The notes under the pieces are model-generated. The model made no database searches. It was not told the DNA's origin and was given only the letters and a program-made list of their open reading frames with translations. Below, one piece after another: positions 7,923-17,357 of a stretch of 64,000 nt of DNA. This DNA comes from Aggregatibacter segnis ATCC 33393. GTDB taxonomy: Bacteria > Pseudomonadota > Gammaproteobacteria > Enterobacterales > Pasteurellaceae. Position 1 is the stretch's first letter, and each line of letters begins with the position of its first letter. The DNA lies in NCBI RefSeq assembly GCF_000185305.1, contig NZ_GL622200.1, forward strand, positions 1,598,280-1,662,279, read 5' to 3'. Position numbers and translations under genes: made by a program.

Positions 7923-9155
7923 ATGACATCAAAAGTTTCATTAGATAAAAATAAAATCAAATTTGTGTTGTTGGAAGGAGTTCACCAAAGCACTCTAGAC
8001 ACCTTGCACGCCGCAGGTTACACCAACATTGATTACTACAAAAAAGCGTTGGACGGCGATGAATTAAAAGAAGCCATCAAAGATGCCCACTTTATCGGCT
8101 TACGCTCCCGCACCCATTTAACTGAAGAAATGATCGCAGCCGCACCGAAATTGATCGCCATCGGCTGTTTCTGTATCGGCACCAACCAAGTGGATTTAAA
8201 TGCGGCGAAAGTACGCGGTATTCCGGTCTTTAATGCGCCGTTCTCTAATACGCGTTCTGTAGCAGAATTAGTGTTAGGTGAAATCCTATTATTAATGCGT
8301 AATATTCCCCAAGCCAATGCAGACGTACACCGCGGTTTATGGAATAAATCGGCGGTGGGTTCACACGAAGTACGTGGCAAAAAATTAGGGATCGTGGGTT
8401 ACGGCCATATCGGTTCACAACTCAGTATTATTGCTGAATCCATGGGTATGGATGTTCACTTCTATGACATTGAAAACAAACTGCCTCTTGGCAACGCCAA
8501 ACAAGTTCGTAGCTTGGAAGAATTGCTCGGTTCTTGCGATGTCATTTCCCTGCACGTACCTGAATTGCCATCTACCCGCAATTTAATCAGCGCAGAACGT
8601 ATTGCCCAATTAAAACAAGATGCCATTCTGATTAACGCGGCACGCGGGACTGTCGTGGACATTGACGCGTTAGCCAAAGCATTAGAAGAAGGCAAAATAC
8701 GCGGTGCAGCAATCGACGTATTCCCGGAAGAACCGGCATCTATTAACGAAGAATTTATTTCCCCATTACGCAAATTCGATAATGTGATCTTAACGCCGCA
8801 CATCGGTGGTTCTACCGCGGAAGCACAAGAAAATATTGGATTTGAAGTCGCCGGTAAATTTGTGAAATATTCCGACAACGGCTCAACTTTGTCTTCCGTT
8901 AACTTCCCGGAAGTGTCTCTACCGGAACACGAAGGCTCCAAACGCTTGTTGCACATTCACGAAAACCGCCCGGGTATCTTGACCAAAATCAACCAAATTT
9001 TCGTTGAAGCTAATGTCAATATCGCTGCGCAATACTTACAAACCGATCCCAAAATCGGCTATGTGGTGATCGATGTGGAAACCGACGATTCCGCACCATT
9101 GCTTGATAAATTGCGTCATATTGAGGGCACAATTCGCACTCGCGTATTGTTCTAA
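7923..9155 (+). CDS. serA: D-3-phosphoglycerate dehydrogenase
   Basis: 410 residues, the E. coli-type short form. It has the substrate/NAD halves of the D-isomer 2-hydroxyacid dehydrogenases: LGIVGYGHIGSQ (dinucleotide fold), INAARGTVVDIDAL (catalytic Arg), and NVILTPHIGGSTAEAQ with the catalytic His. A C-terminal ACT domain from about residue 338 (RLLHIHENRPGILTKIN) is the serine-sensing feedback module in this family. It starts serine synthesis; serB, the last step, is at 41.8 kb in this window. It ends at a strong paired uptake-signal terminator. Confidence 0.96.
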   Translation: MTSKVSLDKNKIKFVLLEGVHQSTLDTLHAAGYTNIDYYKKALDGDELKEAIKDAHFIGLRSRTHLTEEMIAAAPKLIAIGCFCIGTNQVDLNAAKVRGIPVFNAPFSNTRSVAELVLGEILLLMRNIPQANADVHRGLWNKSAVGSHEVRGKKLGIVGYGHIGSQLSIIAESMGMDVHFYDIENKLPLGNAKQVRSLEELLGSCDVISLHVPELPSTRNLISAERIAQLKQDAILINAARGTVVDIDALAKALEEGKIRGAAIDVFPEEPASINEEFISPLRKFDNVILTPHIGGSTAEAQENIGFEVAGKFVKYSDNGSTLSSVNFPEVSLPEHEGSKRLLHIHENRPGILTKINQIFVEANVNIAAQYLQTDPKIGYVVIDVETDDSAPLLDKLRHIEGTIRTRVLF

Positions 9156-9160
9156 AAATA

Positions 9161-9210
9161 AAAAAGTGCGGTGGATTTTGAACCTGTTTTTAAATCCACC
9201 GCACTTTTTT
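9161..9210. terminator. Bidirectional paired uptake-signal terminator between serA and eda
   Basis: Two inverted uptake signals make an 18-bp stem (AAAAAGTGCGGTGGATTT / AAATCCACCGCACTTTTT) with a 13-base loop. A-run on one side and T-run on the other suit termination of both convergent genes. Confidence 0.85.
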
Positions 9211-9221
9211 GTTGCCGTTAA

Positions 9222-9863
9222 CTACGAATTAACCCATTCCACAACATCTTTTGTTAATCGCCCAATTTCCTGCCAATTTTTCGCATTAATCAGATTCTTC
9301 TCAACAAACCAAGAACCACCACATGCCAATACATTTGGAATCGCCAAATACTCCTTAATATTCTGCATCCCAATGCCACCTGTAGGCATGATGCCTAACT
9401 GAGAATAAGGCCCTAACAAGGCTTTGATCATTTTCACCCCACCCGAAGCCTCCGCCGGAAAGAATTTCACGGTTTCGATCCCTATGTCTAATGCCGCTTC
9501 AATAGCCATCGGATTATTCACTCCCGGTGTGATCGGGAAGTCTAAATCTTGGCATAATTGCACAATTTTCGGATTCAACCCTGGTGTAACCACAAAATCA
9601 GCCCCACTGTTTTTTGCGGCGACAACCTGCTCAGCATTTAACACTGTTCCAGCAGCAATCAAAAAGTCCGGTCGCTGTTGACGTAATAAACGAATCGCTT
9701 CTGCAGCAGCAGATGAACGAAATGTAATTTCCGCTACCGGTAAACCATTGTTTGCTAAGGTATCCGCCAAAGGCAAAATATCTACCGCTCGCTCTAAGGC
9801 AATCACCGGCACAACTTTAAGTTCGCGAAGTTGCTCGGTAATTTGGGCTAACGTCAAAGACAT
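9222..9863 (-). CDS. eda: KDPG / 4-hydroxy-2-oxoglutarate aldolase
   Basis: 213 residues from the ATG at 9861-9863, chosen because GGAGAG sits 5 bases ahead; a longer upstream reading adds 16 non-conserved residues. Motifs: VVPVIALERAVD, AEITFRSSAA (catalytic Glu), AAGTVLN, PGVNNP and VKFFPAEASGG with the Schiff-base lysine. It splits 2-keto-3-deoxy-6-phosphogluconate into pyruvate and glyceraldehyde-3-phosphate, and the related 4-hydroxy-2-oxoglutarate. No edd or uronate genes are near; instead it follows a SulP transporter by 31 bases on the same strand. Confidence 0.92.
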   Translation of the reverse strand: MSLTLAQITEQLRELKVVPVIALERAVDILPLADTLANNGLPVAEITFRSSAAAEAIRLLRQQRPDFLIAAGTVLNAEQVVAAKNSGADFVVTPGLNPKIVQLCQDLDFPITPGVNNPMAIEAALDIGIETVKFFPAEASGGVKMIKALLGPYSQLGIMPTGGIGMQNIKEYLAIPNVLACGGSWFVEKNLINAKNWQEIGRLTKDVVEWVNS

Positions 9864-9894
9864 ACTCTCTCCTTTTTTATCTTTTATTATCCGG

Positions 9895-11643
9895 CTATTG
9901 TTTAATTTCAATGCCTTCGAACTCCCGAATTTTATTCAGCGCCTCCGCCAAATCCGCCGTGAAATTAATTTTTTTAATCTCCGGCAAGCTACCGGATTTC
10001 ACGATAGTACGTAACGGTTGGAATTGCATATTGCACATATAAAGCTGTTGATGTGGGAGCATATGTTGCACAAAACGTGTAAGTGCGTGAATTCCCCCGG
10101 TGTCCAATACCGTTACCGCATCGCATTGTAAAACAATATGTTTAATTTCGTGGTCGGTGTGTACGGTCTTATCATGTAAATCAGCAAACAAATTATCTGC
10201 TGCAGCGAAAAAGAGCGGTCCGCTAATACGATAAATTAAGACATCATCTAAATCCTCCGGTACAGCAATACTGATAGATTTAGTCATTTCAGCGATGGTG
10301 CGAATAAACAGCAAGCTTGCCAACAACACGCCCACAGAAATGGCGATCACCATATCGAATAACACGGTCAACACCAAGCAAACCAATAACACGGTGATTT
10401 CATTACGTCCTGAGCGACGAATTAACTGAATAATTTGTGTCAAGTCCGCCATGTGCCAAGCCACCACCAGCAATAATGCTGCCATAGACGACAACGGCAA
10501 ATAGGAAAGTGCCGGCGCAAAAAATAACAAGGCCAACAAGACTAATAGCGCATGCACCACGCCGGAAAGTGGTGACACCGCCCCCGATTTAACATTAACG
10601 GCTGAACGGGCAATTGCCGCAGTGGCGGTTATACCACCGAAGAACGGAGAGGCAATGTTGCCTAAACCTTGCGCCAATAATTCGTTATTAGAATGGTGCT
10701 TGGTGTCCGTCATGTTATCTAACACAACAGCACATAATAGCGACTCAATGGCGCCCAATACCGCCATTGAGAATGCAGCAGGAAGTAGTCGTTGAATGGT
10801 ATCGAAATTCCAATCAATTACGTTGCCATGAAGATCGGGAATATTCCACGGCAGTACAAATTCAGGCAAAACATTTGGAATACCAAAACCGGTGCTACCA
10901 TCAGAAAGCGTGTATTGGAATTGTGTCCCGATAGTCGCCACAGAAAATCCAAAATGGGTTAAACCTAAAGATAATAATGTCGCAATAATCACCGCCGGCA
11001 AATGGCCTGGGATCGGTAAACGAAGTTTATGCCATTGGGTTAATACGATCAGTGTGATAATGCCTACTGCGGTATCCGCCCAGCTGATACTTGGAAGTGC
11101 GGTCAAAATAACTTGTACTTTTTCAAGGTAATGAGAAGGCATTTTTTCAATGCTTAAGCCGAGAAAATCCTTAATTTGCAACGTGGCAATCACAATACCA
11201 ATCCCCGATGTAAAACCGAGCGTCACCGGCAACGGAATATATTCAATTAATCGCCCTAAACGGAACAGCGCCATTAACACTAAAATGATGCCCGACAATA
11301 ACGTAGCCATCAACAAACCGCTTAGCCCGAATTGTTGCGTCACAGGATATAAAATCACCACAAACGCCGCGGTAGGCCCAGAAATATTAAAACGGGATCC
11401 GCCGGTTAATGCGATAATCATCCCCGCAATAATCGCTGTGTATAGACCATGTTGCGGCGGTACGCCACTGGCAATCGCCAATGCCATAGAAAGTGGAATA
11501 GCAATAATACCAACCGTCAAACCGGCAATAATGTCTTTAACCAAATAACGGGAGCTATAACCCGCGCGAAAGCTGTCTTTCAACGCACTGAAAGGTTTCA
11601 CCGCAAGAAACACATTTTTAGAAAGAAACCATTTTTTTAACAT
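9895..11643 (-). CDS. dauA: SulP/SLC26-family anion transporter with STAS domain (DauA-like)
   Basis: 582 residues. The N-terminal part has about 12-14 membrane segments with the family signature around [38 protein letters not shown] and [15 protein letters not shown] cytosolic STAS domain occupies about residues 455-575 ([30 protein letters not shown]). In E. coli DauA of this family moves C4-dicarboxylates such as succinate and aspartate; other relatives move sulfate or bicarbonate, so the substrate is an inference. Its eda neighbour makes an organic-acid substrate more likely than sulfate. The gene symbol is by similarity of architecture. Confidence 0.8.
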   Translation of the reverse strand: MLKKWFLSKNVFLAVKPFSALKDSFRAGYSSRYLVKDIIAGLTVGIIAIPLSMALAIASGVPPQHGLYTAIIAGMIIALTGGSRFNISGPTAAFVVILYPVTQQFGLSGLLMATLLSGIILVLMALFRLGRLIEYIPLPVTLGFTSGIGIVIATLQIKDFLGLSIEKMPSHYLEKVQVILTALPSISWADTAVGIITLIVLTQWHKLRLPIPGHLPAVIIATLLSLGLTHFGFSVATIGTQFQYTLSDGSTGFGIPNVLPEFVLPWNIPDLHGNVIDWNFDTIQRLLPAAFSMAVLGAIESLLCAVVLDNMTDTKHHSNNELLAQGLGNIASPFFGGITATAAIARSAVNVKSGAVSPLSGVVHALLVLLALLFFAPALSYLPLSSMAALLLVVAWHMADLTQIIQLIRRSGRNEITVLLVCLVLTVLFDMVIAISVGVLLASLLFIRTIAEMTKSISIAVPEDLDDVLIYRISGPLFFAAADNLFADLHDKTVHTDHEIKHIVLQCDAVTVLDTGGIHALTRFVQHMLPHQQLYMCNMQFQPLRTIVKSGSLPEIKKINFTADLAEALNKIREFEGIEIKQ

Positions 11644-11753
11644 AATTCATAATCGTAGATGAGAAATTGAATGGAATAACCATGAGTGGACGCTTATTTT
11701 ACCTGATTATTGGCGAAATTTTTATCGTCTGATGGGACAAATCATAAAAATAC

Positions 11754-11782
11754 TTGACGAGGCTCAATGAAATCCTTATAGT
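11754..11782 (+). promoter_or_regulatory. Promoter of tRNA-Ser
   Basis: TTGACG and TATAGT separated by exactly 17 bases, with the -10 ending 17 bases before the tRNA 5' end. A near-consensus sigma-70 promoter as expected for a stable RNA. Confidence 0.85.
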
Positions 11783-11799
11783 TCGCACGTCCTAATCAC

Positions 11800-11889
11800 G
11801 GTGAGATGTCCGAGTGGTTGAAGGAGCACGCCTGGAAAGCGTGTATGTGGGAAACTGCATCGAGGGTTCGAATCCCTCTCTCACCGCCA
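11800..11889 (+). tRNA. tRNA-Ser (anticodon GGA)
   Basis: 90 bases including an encoded CCA. The acceptor stem GGTGAGA / TCTCACC closes the molecule with discriminator G. The anticodon stem CACGC / GCGTG encloses the loop with GGA, reading UCC and UCU. A long variable arm (type II tRNA, typical of Ser) and the T loop GGTTCGAATCC are present. Confidence 0.97.
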
Positions 11890-12018
11890 TTCTTAATGAA
11901 TTTTCTTTTTTAATCTTTATTTGTTCCAATCTATTTCAGTTATACTGAGCAACATTTTCAACAATAAAACACGTTAAAAAATCACCGCATTTTTATGTGT
12001 TGGCATCTCCTTTTGATG

Positions 12019-12045
12019 CTTGAATTTACGGAATCCACCCCAATA
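12019..12045 (+). promoter_or_regulatory. Candidate sigma-32 heat-shock promoter of lon
   Basis: CTTGAA, 13 bases, then CCCCAATA. The sigma-32 consensus is CTTGAA and CCCCATNT with a spacing of about 13-15, so the -35 is perfect and five of the first five -10 bases match. The site is about 37 bases upstream of the lon start. lon is heat-shock regulated by sigma-32 in E. coli. Confidence 0.75.
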
Positions 12046-12081
12046 TTAGGCGAAATCAGCGGAATTTAGATAAGAGAGTAC

Positions 12082-14499
12082 ATGATGAGAGCAAAAAAAT
12101 CAGAATTACAAACCATACCGGTATTGCCATTGCGCGATGTCGTCGTGTTTCCTTTTATGGTCATGCCGTTATTTGTAGGCAGACCAAGATCCATTAGCAG
12201 CCTTGATGATGCCATGAATAATGGCAAACAGCTGTTATTGGTTTCGCAAAAACAGGCAGAATTAGAAGAACCGTCCATTGACGATTTATATGATGTCGGC
12301 ACCATTGCCAATATTATCCAGTTGCTCAAACTTCCTGATGGCACCGTGAAAGTGTTAGTAGAAGGACAACAGCGCGCCAAAATTCATCAAATTGAAGATT
12401 CCGGTGAACATTTTCAAGCACAGGTAGAACCGCTTAATAGCACGCTTGGTAATAAAAAAGAATTACAAGTTGTTCACAAAGCAGCCTTAGATGAATTCCA
12501 AAACTATGTGAATTTGAACAAGAAAGTACAGCCGGATATTCTTTCCGCACTTCAACAAATTGAAAATTTGGAACAAGTTAGTGACACCTTAGCCTCCCAT
12601 TTACCGGTTTCCGTTGCCCAAAAACAAACCGTATTAGAAATGACCAATGTAGTGGAACGTTTTGAGTATTTGCTGGGTTTAATGCAGTCCGAAGCGGATC
12701 TATTACAGGTGGAAAAACGCATTCGTAGTCGCGTAAAAAAACAAATGGAAAAAAGTCAGCGCGATTATTACTTAAATGAACAAATTAAAGCCATTCAAAA
12801 AGAACTTGGCGAAGAAGAAAATGCGATAAGTGAAATTGAACAGCTTCGTCAAAAAATTGAAGAGGCAAGAATGCCTTTGGAAGCACGTGAAAAAGCCGAA
12901 GCTGAATTGCAAAAACTGAAAATGATGTCGCCAATGTCGGCTGAAGCCACTGTTGTGCGCAGTTATATTGACTGGATGATTCAAGTGCCTTGGCATAAAC
13001 GCACCAAAGTGAAAAAAGATCTCGCGAAAGCGCAAGAAATTTTAGATGCCGATCACTATGGTTTGGAGCGCGTGAAAGAGCGTATTTTGGAATACCTTGC
13101 CGTGCAAACCCGTTTAAATCAATTAAAAGGGCCAATTCTTTGCTTGGTAGGTCCTCCTGGTGTCGGTAAAACTTCGTTAGGACAATCTATTGCCAATGCA
13201 ACAGGGCGCAAATATGTGCGCATGGCATTAGGCGGCGTGCGTGATGAAGCCGAAATTCGTGGTCACCGGAAAACCTATATTGGTTCTTTGCCAGGCAAAT
13301 TGATTCAAAAAATGGCAAAAGTCGGTGTAAAAAACCCGCTCTTTTTGTTAGATGAAATCGATAAAATGTCTTCTGATATGCGTGGTGATCCAGCTTCTGC
13401 TTTATTAGAGGTATTGGATCCGGAACAAAATGCCCATTTCAACGATCATTATTTGGAAGTGGACTACGATTTATCCGATGTCATGTTTGTGGCGACCTCA
13501 AACTCCATGCACATTCCAACGCCATTATTAGATCGTATGGAAGTGATTCGTTTATCCGGTTATACGGAAGATGAAAAACTGAATATCGCCACTCGCCATT
13601 TGATCAACAAACAAATGGAACGCAACGGGCTAAAAACCAGAGAATTAATCATTGATGACAGCGCGATCGTGGATATTATCCGCTATTACACTCGTGAAGC
13701 CGGTGTGCGTAATTTAGAACGTGAAATTTCAAAAATCTGCCGTAAAGCCGTAAAAACCTTACTGTTAGATAAGAAATTAAAATCCATCAAAGTGACGGCG
13801 AAAAATCTACACGATTACCTTGGTGTGAAACGCTTTGAATTTGGTCGTGCAGATACGCAAAATCGTGTTGGCGAAGTCACTGGTTTGGCATGGACGGAAG
13901 TCGGCGGCGATTTACTGACGATTGAAACCGCCTCCGTGCCGGGCAAAGGCAAACTCAGTTACACTGGCTCCTTGGGGGATGTCATGAAAGAATCCATTCA
14001 AGCGGCAATGACTGTCGTACGCGCACGTGCAGATAAATTAGGTATTAATCCGGAATTCCACGAAAAACGTGACATTCACATTCACGTTCCGGACGGTGCG
14101 ACACCAAAAGACGGTCCGAGCGCAGGGATTGCTATGTGTACCGCATTAGTGTCCTGTTTAACCGGTAATCCAGTGAAATCGGAAGTGGCGATGACCGGTG
14201 AAATCAGCCTACGTGGCAAAGTATTACCAATTGGCGGTTTAAAAGAAAAATTACTGGCAGCTCACCGTGGCGGTATTAAAACCGTCATTATTCCAAAAGA
14301 TAATGTGAAAGATTTGGAAGATATTCCGGAAAACGCCAAACGTGATTTGAACATTCACGCGGTAGAAACCATCGATGAAGTGTTAACTATTGCGTTGGAA
14401 AATCCACCTAGCGGTGTTGAGTTCGTAAAGCTTGAACCGATTTCTGCGGTGAAAAGCAGTCGTCGTAAGAAAAGTATTTCTCCAAGTGCGGTCAATTAA
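12082..14499 (+). CDS. lon: ATP-dependent protease Lon (La)
   Basis: 805 residues, full length. The N-terminal substrate domain begins LPLRDVVVFPFMVMPLFVGR. A coiled region spans about residues 185-280. The AAA+ module has Walker A GPPGVGKTS (near residue 356) and Walker B LFLLDEID. The protease domain has the catalytic serine in KDGPSAGIAM (near 679) and the catalytic lysine in RGKVLPIGGLKEKLLAA (near 722). Lon degrades misfolded and regulatory proteins in the cytosol. ATG ATG at 12082/12085 leaves the exact start open. A candidate sigma-32 promoter precedes it and a strong terminator follows. Confidence 0.97.
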   Translation: MMRAKKSELQTIPVLPLRDVVVFPFMVMPLFVGRPRSISSLDDAMNNGKQLLLVSQKQAELEEPSIDDLYDVGTIANIIQLLKLPDGTVKVLVEGQQRAKIHQIEDSGEHFQAQVEPLNSTLGNKKELQVVHKAALDEFQNYVNLNKKVQPDILSALQQIENLEQVSDTLASHLPVSVAQKQTVLEMTNVVERFEYLLGLMQSEADLLQVEKRIRSRVKKQMEKSQRDYYLNEQIKAIQKELGEEENAISEIEQLRQKIEEARMPLEAREKAEAELQKLKMMSPMSAEATVVRSYIDWMIQVPWHKRTKVKKDLAKAQEILDADHYGLERVKERILEYLAVQTRLNQLKGPILCLVGPPGVGKTSLGQSIANATGRKYVRMALGGVRDEAEIRGHRKTYIGSLPGKLIQKMAKVGVKNPLFLLDEIDKMSSDMRGDPASALLEVLDPEQNAHFNDHYLEVDYDLSDVMFVATSNSMHIPTPLLDRMEVIRLSGYTEDEKLNIATRHLINKQMERNGLKTRELIIDDSAIVDIIRYYTREAGVRNLEREISKICRKAVKTLLLDKKLKSIKVTAKNLHDYLGVKRFEFGRADTQNRVGEVTGLAWTEVGGDLLTIETASVPGKGKLSYTGSLGDVMKESIQAAMTVVRARADKLGINPEFHEKRDIHIHVPDGATPKDGPSAGIAMCTALVSCLTGNPVKSEVAMTGEISLRGKVLPIGGLKEKLLAAHRGGIKTVIIPKDNVKDLEDIPENAKRDLNIHAVETIDEVLTIALENPPSGVEFVKLEPISAVKSSRRKKSISPSAVN

Positions 14500-14514
14500 T
14501 TAAACGTTTTTAAA

Positions 14515-14550
14515 AAGCCAAATTATCATCGAATAATTTGGCTTTTTTTA
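14515..14550 (+). terminator. Intrinsic terminator after lon
   Basis: Perfect 12-bp stem AAGCCAAATTAT / ATAATTTGGCTT with a 6-base loop and a following T-run. Confidence 0.92.
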
Positions 14551-14625
14551 TTTTGCTAGTGCGTGTAAAGGCGCTTTAGATTATAATCGTGCAAATTTTT
14601 GCTTTATTTTTATAGGATACGTTTC

Positions 14626-16473
14626 ATGGTAATGGAAAAACTACACGGAGCCTCAACTAACTGGGCTTCCAAGTTTCTTTTTGGTTTTATTACTGTCACA
14701 TTTGTTATCAGCTCGATGGCGGGTTATCTTTATACCCGAGTAGATAACTCAGCAGCAAAAGTGAACGGAGAAGAAATTTCACAACAAGCGTTTCAAAATC
14801 AATACAATATTGCATCACGTAATTTAACGCCTCAAGAAATCGATTCACCGGCACAAGTGGCCAATCTTAAACGTCAAGTACTTGCCTCTTTAATTGATCA
14901 AGAACTACTACGCCAATACGCTAACGAACTTAAATTAGGTGTTAGCGATGCACGTATTAAACAAGAAATCGTCACCACGCCGACATTCCAAAATAATGGC
15001 AAATTTGACAATACGCTCTATCAACAAACACTACAAAATAATGGGATTTCTGCTGAAACCTATGCCGGTTATGTTCGCGAAGCATTACGCCTGGAACAAT
15101 TACAAAGCGGTTTAGGCACTACTACCTTTAGCGTCCCTGCTCAACAAGAAAAATTAACAAAACTTTTCTTCCAAAGCCGTCAAATTCGTTTAGCAAATTT
15201 ATCTTTAGCCAATGAAATTGCCAAACAAGAAGTTAGCGATGAAGAAATTCAAGCTTACTATGATGCACACAAAGCTGAGTTTACGATTCCGGAAACCGTA
15301 AAAGTACAATACCTCGACTTATCCGGCGCGGCGATGGAGAACAATATCAACATTACTGATGTAGAAATTGCACAATATTATCAAGATAATAAACCTCAAT
15401 TCACAACCCAAGGACAACAACGCTTAGCCCATATTCAAGTAAAAACAGAACAGCAAGCACAAGAGTTATACCAACAGCTACAAAATGGGGCTAATTTTGC
15501 AGATTTAGCCAAAAATCACTCGATTGATCCAACCAGTGCTGAGCGAGGCGGTGATTTAAGTTGGGTAAGTGCGGGTGAATTTCCAAAAGTTTTTGAAGAT
15601 GCTGCAAATGCCTTAGCCGTTGGACAATATAGCCAACCGGTAAATCTTGACAATCACTACCATATTATTTTGGTAGAAGAACGCAAAGAACCACAGTTAC
15701 AACCACTAGAAAGCGTAAAAGCACAGATCGCGGCACAAATCCGTCAAAACTTAGTCAATACACAATTTTATTCCATTGAAAAACGTGTTGCAGAAAAAGC
15801 ATTTGAAGATCCTTCTTCATTGAATGCAGCTGCAGAAGTAGGCGGTGTCAAAGTACAAGAAACGGCATATTTTTCTCGTGATGATATTCCTGCTGAGCTC
15901 AATTATCCTAATGTCGTTTCTGCGGTTTTCGATTCTGATCTGTCCCAGGGCGGTAGCAACTCTGAACCGATGAACGTGGGTGAACAACATTCTGTCGTCG
16001 TTCGTGTGCTTGATCATAAACCTCAAAGCATCAAAACATTAGATGAAGCCAAAGCTGACATTACCGCACATTTAAAACATCAAAAAGCAGAAGCAGTCGT
16101 ATTAGCTCAAGCAGAACAAATTGTCCAAAATTTATCTGAAGGCAAGTCTGTTGAAGGCGTAAAATTTAGTGCAGAACAAACTTGGGTCTTTGCCGAAAAT
16201 AAAGATCCTGTGTTAAACAATACGGTATTTTCCATGGCGAAGCCGGAAGAAGGTAAAACTACCTATAAAGCCGCTAGCAATGCAAATGGTGATGTCGTTA
16301 TCATTGCATTAGATAAAGTGGTTGATGGTAAATTAACCGAACAAGAGCAAAAACAATTTGCCGTGCAAATTGAGCAGCTCTCTCAAGTGAGCTTACAAAA
16401 CAGTTTATTAAATGCTCTACGCGCTAAAGCGAAAATTAAGATAAACGACTCATTTATTAACCAAGAGCAATAA
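14626..16473 (+). CDS. ppiD: PpiD, membrane-anchored periplasmic folding factor (parvulin-like)
   Basis: 615 residues from the ATG at 14626, which has AGGATA at a good distance; earlier in-frame codons lie in the leader. One membrane segment at about residues 14-34 (FLFGFITVTFVISSMAGYLY) anchors it to the inner membrane. A SurA-like N-terminal chaperone region follows (38-200), then a parvulin domain at about 265-365 (QRLAHIQVKT, FADLAKNHSIDPTSAERGGDLSWVSAGEF). PpiD works at the Sec translocon exit with YfgM, which is also encoded in this window. As in E. coli it lies directly downstream of lon. A TATAAT at 14582 and the lon terminator suggest its own promoter. Confidence 0.93.
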   Translation: MVMEKLHGASTNWASKFLFGFITVTFVISSMAGYLYTRVDNSAAKVNGEEISQQAFQNQYNIASRNLTPQEIDSPAQVANLKRQVLASLIDQELLRQYANELKLGVSDARIKQEIVTTPTFQNNGKFDNTLYQQTLQNNGISAETYAGYVREALRLEQLQSGLGTTTFSVPAQQEKLTKLFFQSRQIRLANLSLANEIAKQEVSDEEIQAYYDAHKAEFTIPETVKVQYLDLSGAAMENNINITDVEIAQYYQDNKPQFTTQGQQRLAHIQVKTEQQAQELYQQLQNGANFADLAKNHSIDPTSAERGGDLSWVSAGEFPKVFEDAANALAVGQYSQPVNLDNHYHIILVEERKEPQLQPLESVKAQIAAQIRQNLVNTQFYSIEKRVAEKAFEDPSSLNAAAEVGGVKVQETAYFSRDDIPAELNYPNVVSAVFDSDLSQGGSNSEPMNVGEQHSVVVRVLDHKPQSIKTLDEAKADITAHLKHQKAEAVVLAQAEQIVQNLSEGKSVEGVKFSAEQTWVFAENKDPVLNNTVFSMAKPEEGKTTYKAASNANGDVVIIALDKVVDGKLTEQEQKQFAVQIEQLSQVSLQNSLLNALRAKAKIKINDSFINQEQ

Positions 16474-16480
16474 TCAAGCG

Positions 16481-16511
16481 TAATGCCTATGATTTCATAG
16501 GCATTATTTTT
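16481..16511 (+). terminator. Intrinsic terminator after ppiD
   Basis: Perfect 12-bp stem TAATGCCTATGA / TCATAGGCATTA with a TT turn and a T-run. Confidence 0.9.
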
Positions 16512-16599
16512 GAGCTAAATTTGAGAAGCAACAGGCTTTGATGTATTATTCCGCGATTTATTTTTTCGCGGCGAACCGTCTAATATTAAGGAGATAAAA

Positions 16600-17226
16600 A
16601 TGAAATTAGTTGAAGTCAAACACCCTTTAGTGAAACACAAATTGGGTTTAATGCGCGCAGCGGAAATTAACACGAAAAAATTCCGTGAATTGGCAACAGA
16701 AGTCGGAAGTCTATTAACTTATGAAGCGACATCCGATTTAGAAACGGAAAAAGTTATTATTGACGGTTGGTGCGGCCCGGTTGAGATTGACCAAATCAAA
16801 GGTAAAAAAGTCACTGTGGTACCGATTCTACGTGCAGGCCTTGGCATGATGGACGGTGTGTTAGAGCATGTTCCAAGTGCGCGTATCAGCGTTGTCGGTA
16901 TGTACCGTAATGAAGAAACCCTTGAGCCGGTACCTTATTTCCAAAAATTAGCCAGCGATTTAGATGAACGTTTAGCTATCGTTGTTGACCCGATGCTAGC
17001 AACCGGTGGCTCCATGATTGCAACCATCGATTTGCTCAAACAAAAAGGGTGTAAACACATTAAAGTTTTAGTATTAGTTGCCGCACCGGAAGGTCTTGCC
17101 GCATTAGAAAAAGCGCATCCGGACATTGAATTATACACCGCGGCAATTGATGATCACTTAAACGAAAACGGTTATATCATTCCGGGTTTAGGTGATGCAG
17201 GCGATAAAATTTTCGGTACGAAATAA
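16600..17226 (+). CDS. upp: Uracil phosphoribosyltransferase
   Basis: 208 residues, the standard length. Key motifs are [22 protein letters not shown], the PRPP-binding loop [19 protein letters not shown], and the uracil-binding C terminus [19 protein letters not shown]. It converts uracil and PRPP to UMP in pyrimidine salvage. AAGGAG precedes the start. uraA, the matching permease, follows after a hairpin. Confidence 0.97.
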   Translation: MKLVEVKHPLVKHKLGLMRAAEINTKKFRELATEVGSLLTYEATSDLETEKVIIDGWCGPVEIDQIKGKKVTVVPILRAGLGMMDGVLEHVPSARISVVGMYRNEETLEPVPYFQKLASDLDERLAIVVDPMLATGGSMIATIDLLKQKGCKHIKVLVLVAAPEGLAALEKAHPDIELYTAAIDDHLNENGYIIPGLGDAGDKIFGTK

Positions 17227-17255
17227 TGCTAAACCGGAAATTTTATTAACAGGTT

Positions 17256-17280
17256 AGGCGGATTTTTATCCGCCTCTTTT
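17256..17280 (+). terminator. Terminator or attenuator between upp and uraA
   Basis: Stem AGGCGGAT / ATCCGCCT with a 4-base T loop, followed by CTTTTG. It may end most upp transcripts and lower uraA expression, or act as a partial terminator. Confidence 0.75.
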
Positions 17281-17357
17281 GCGGCAAAAAGAAATGAAAA
17301 TGTTTCTAAAAATGACCGCACTTTTTAAGTTAATTCAGGCAGAGAGTTGAAACTTAC

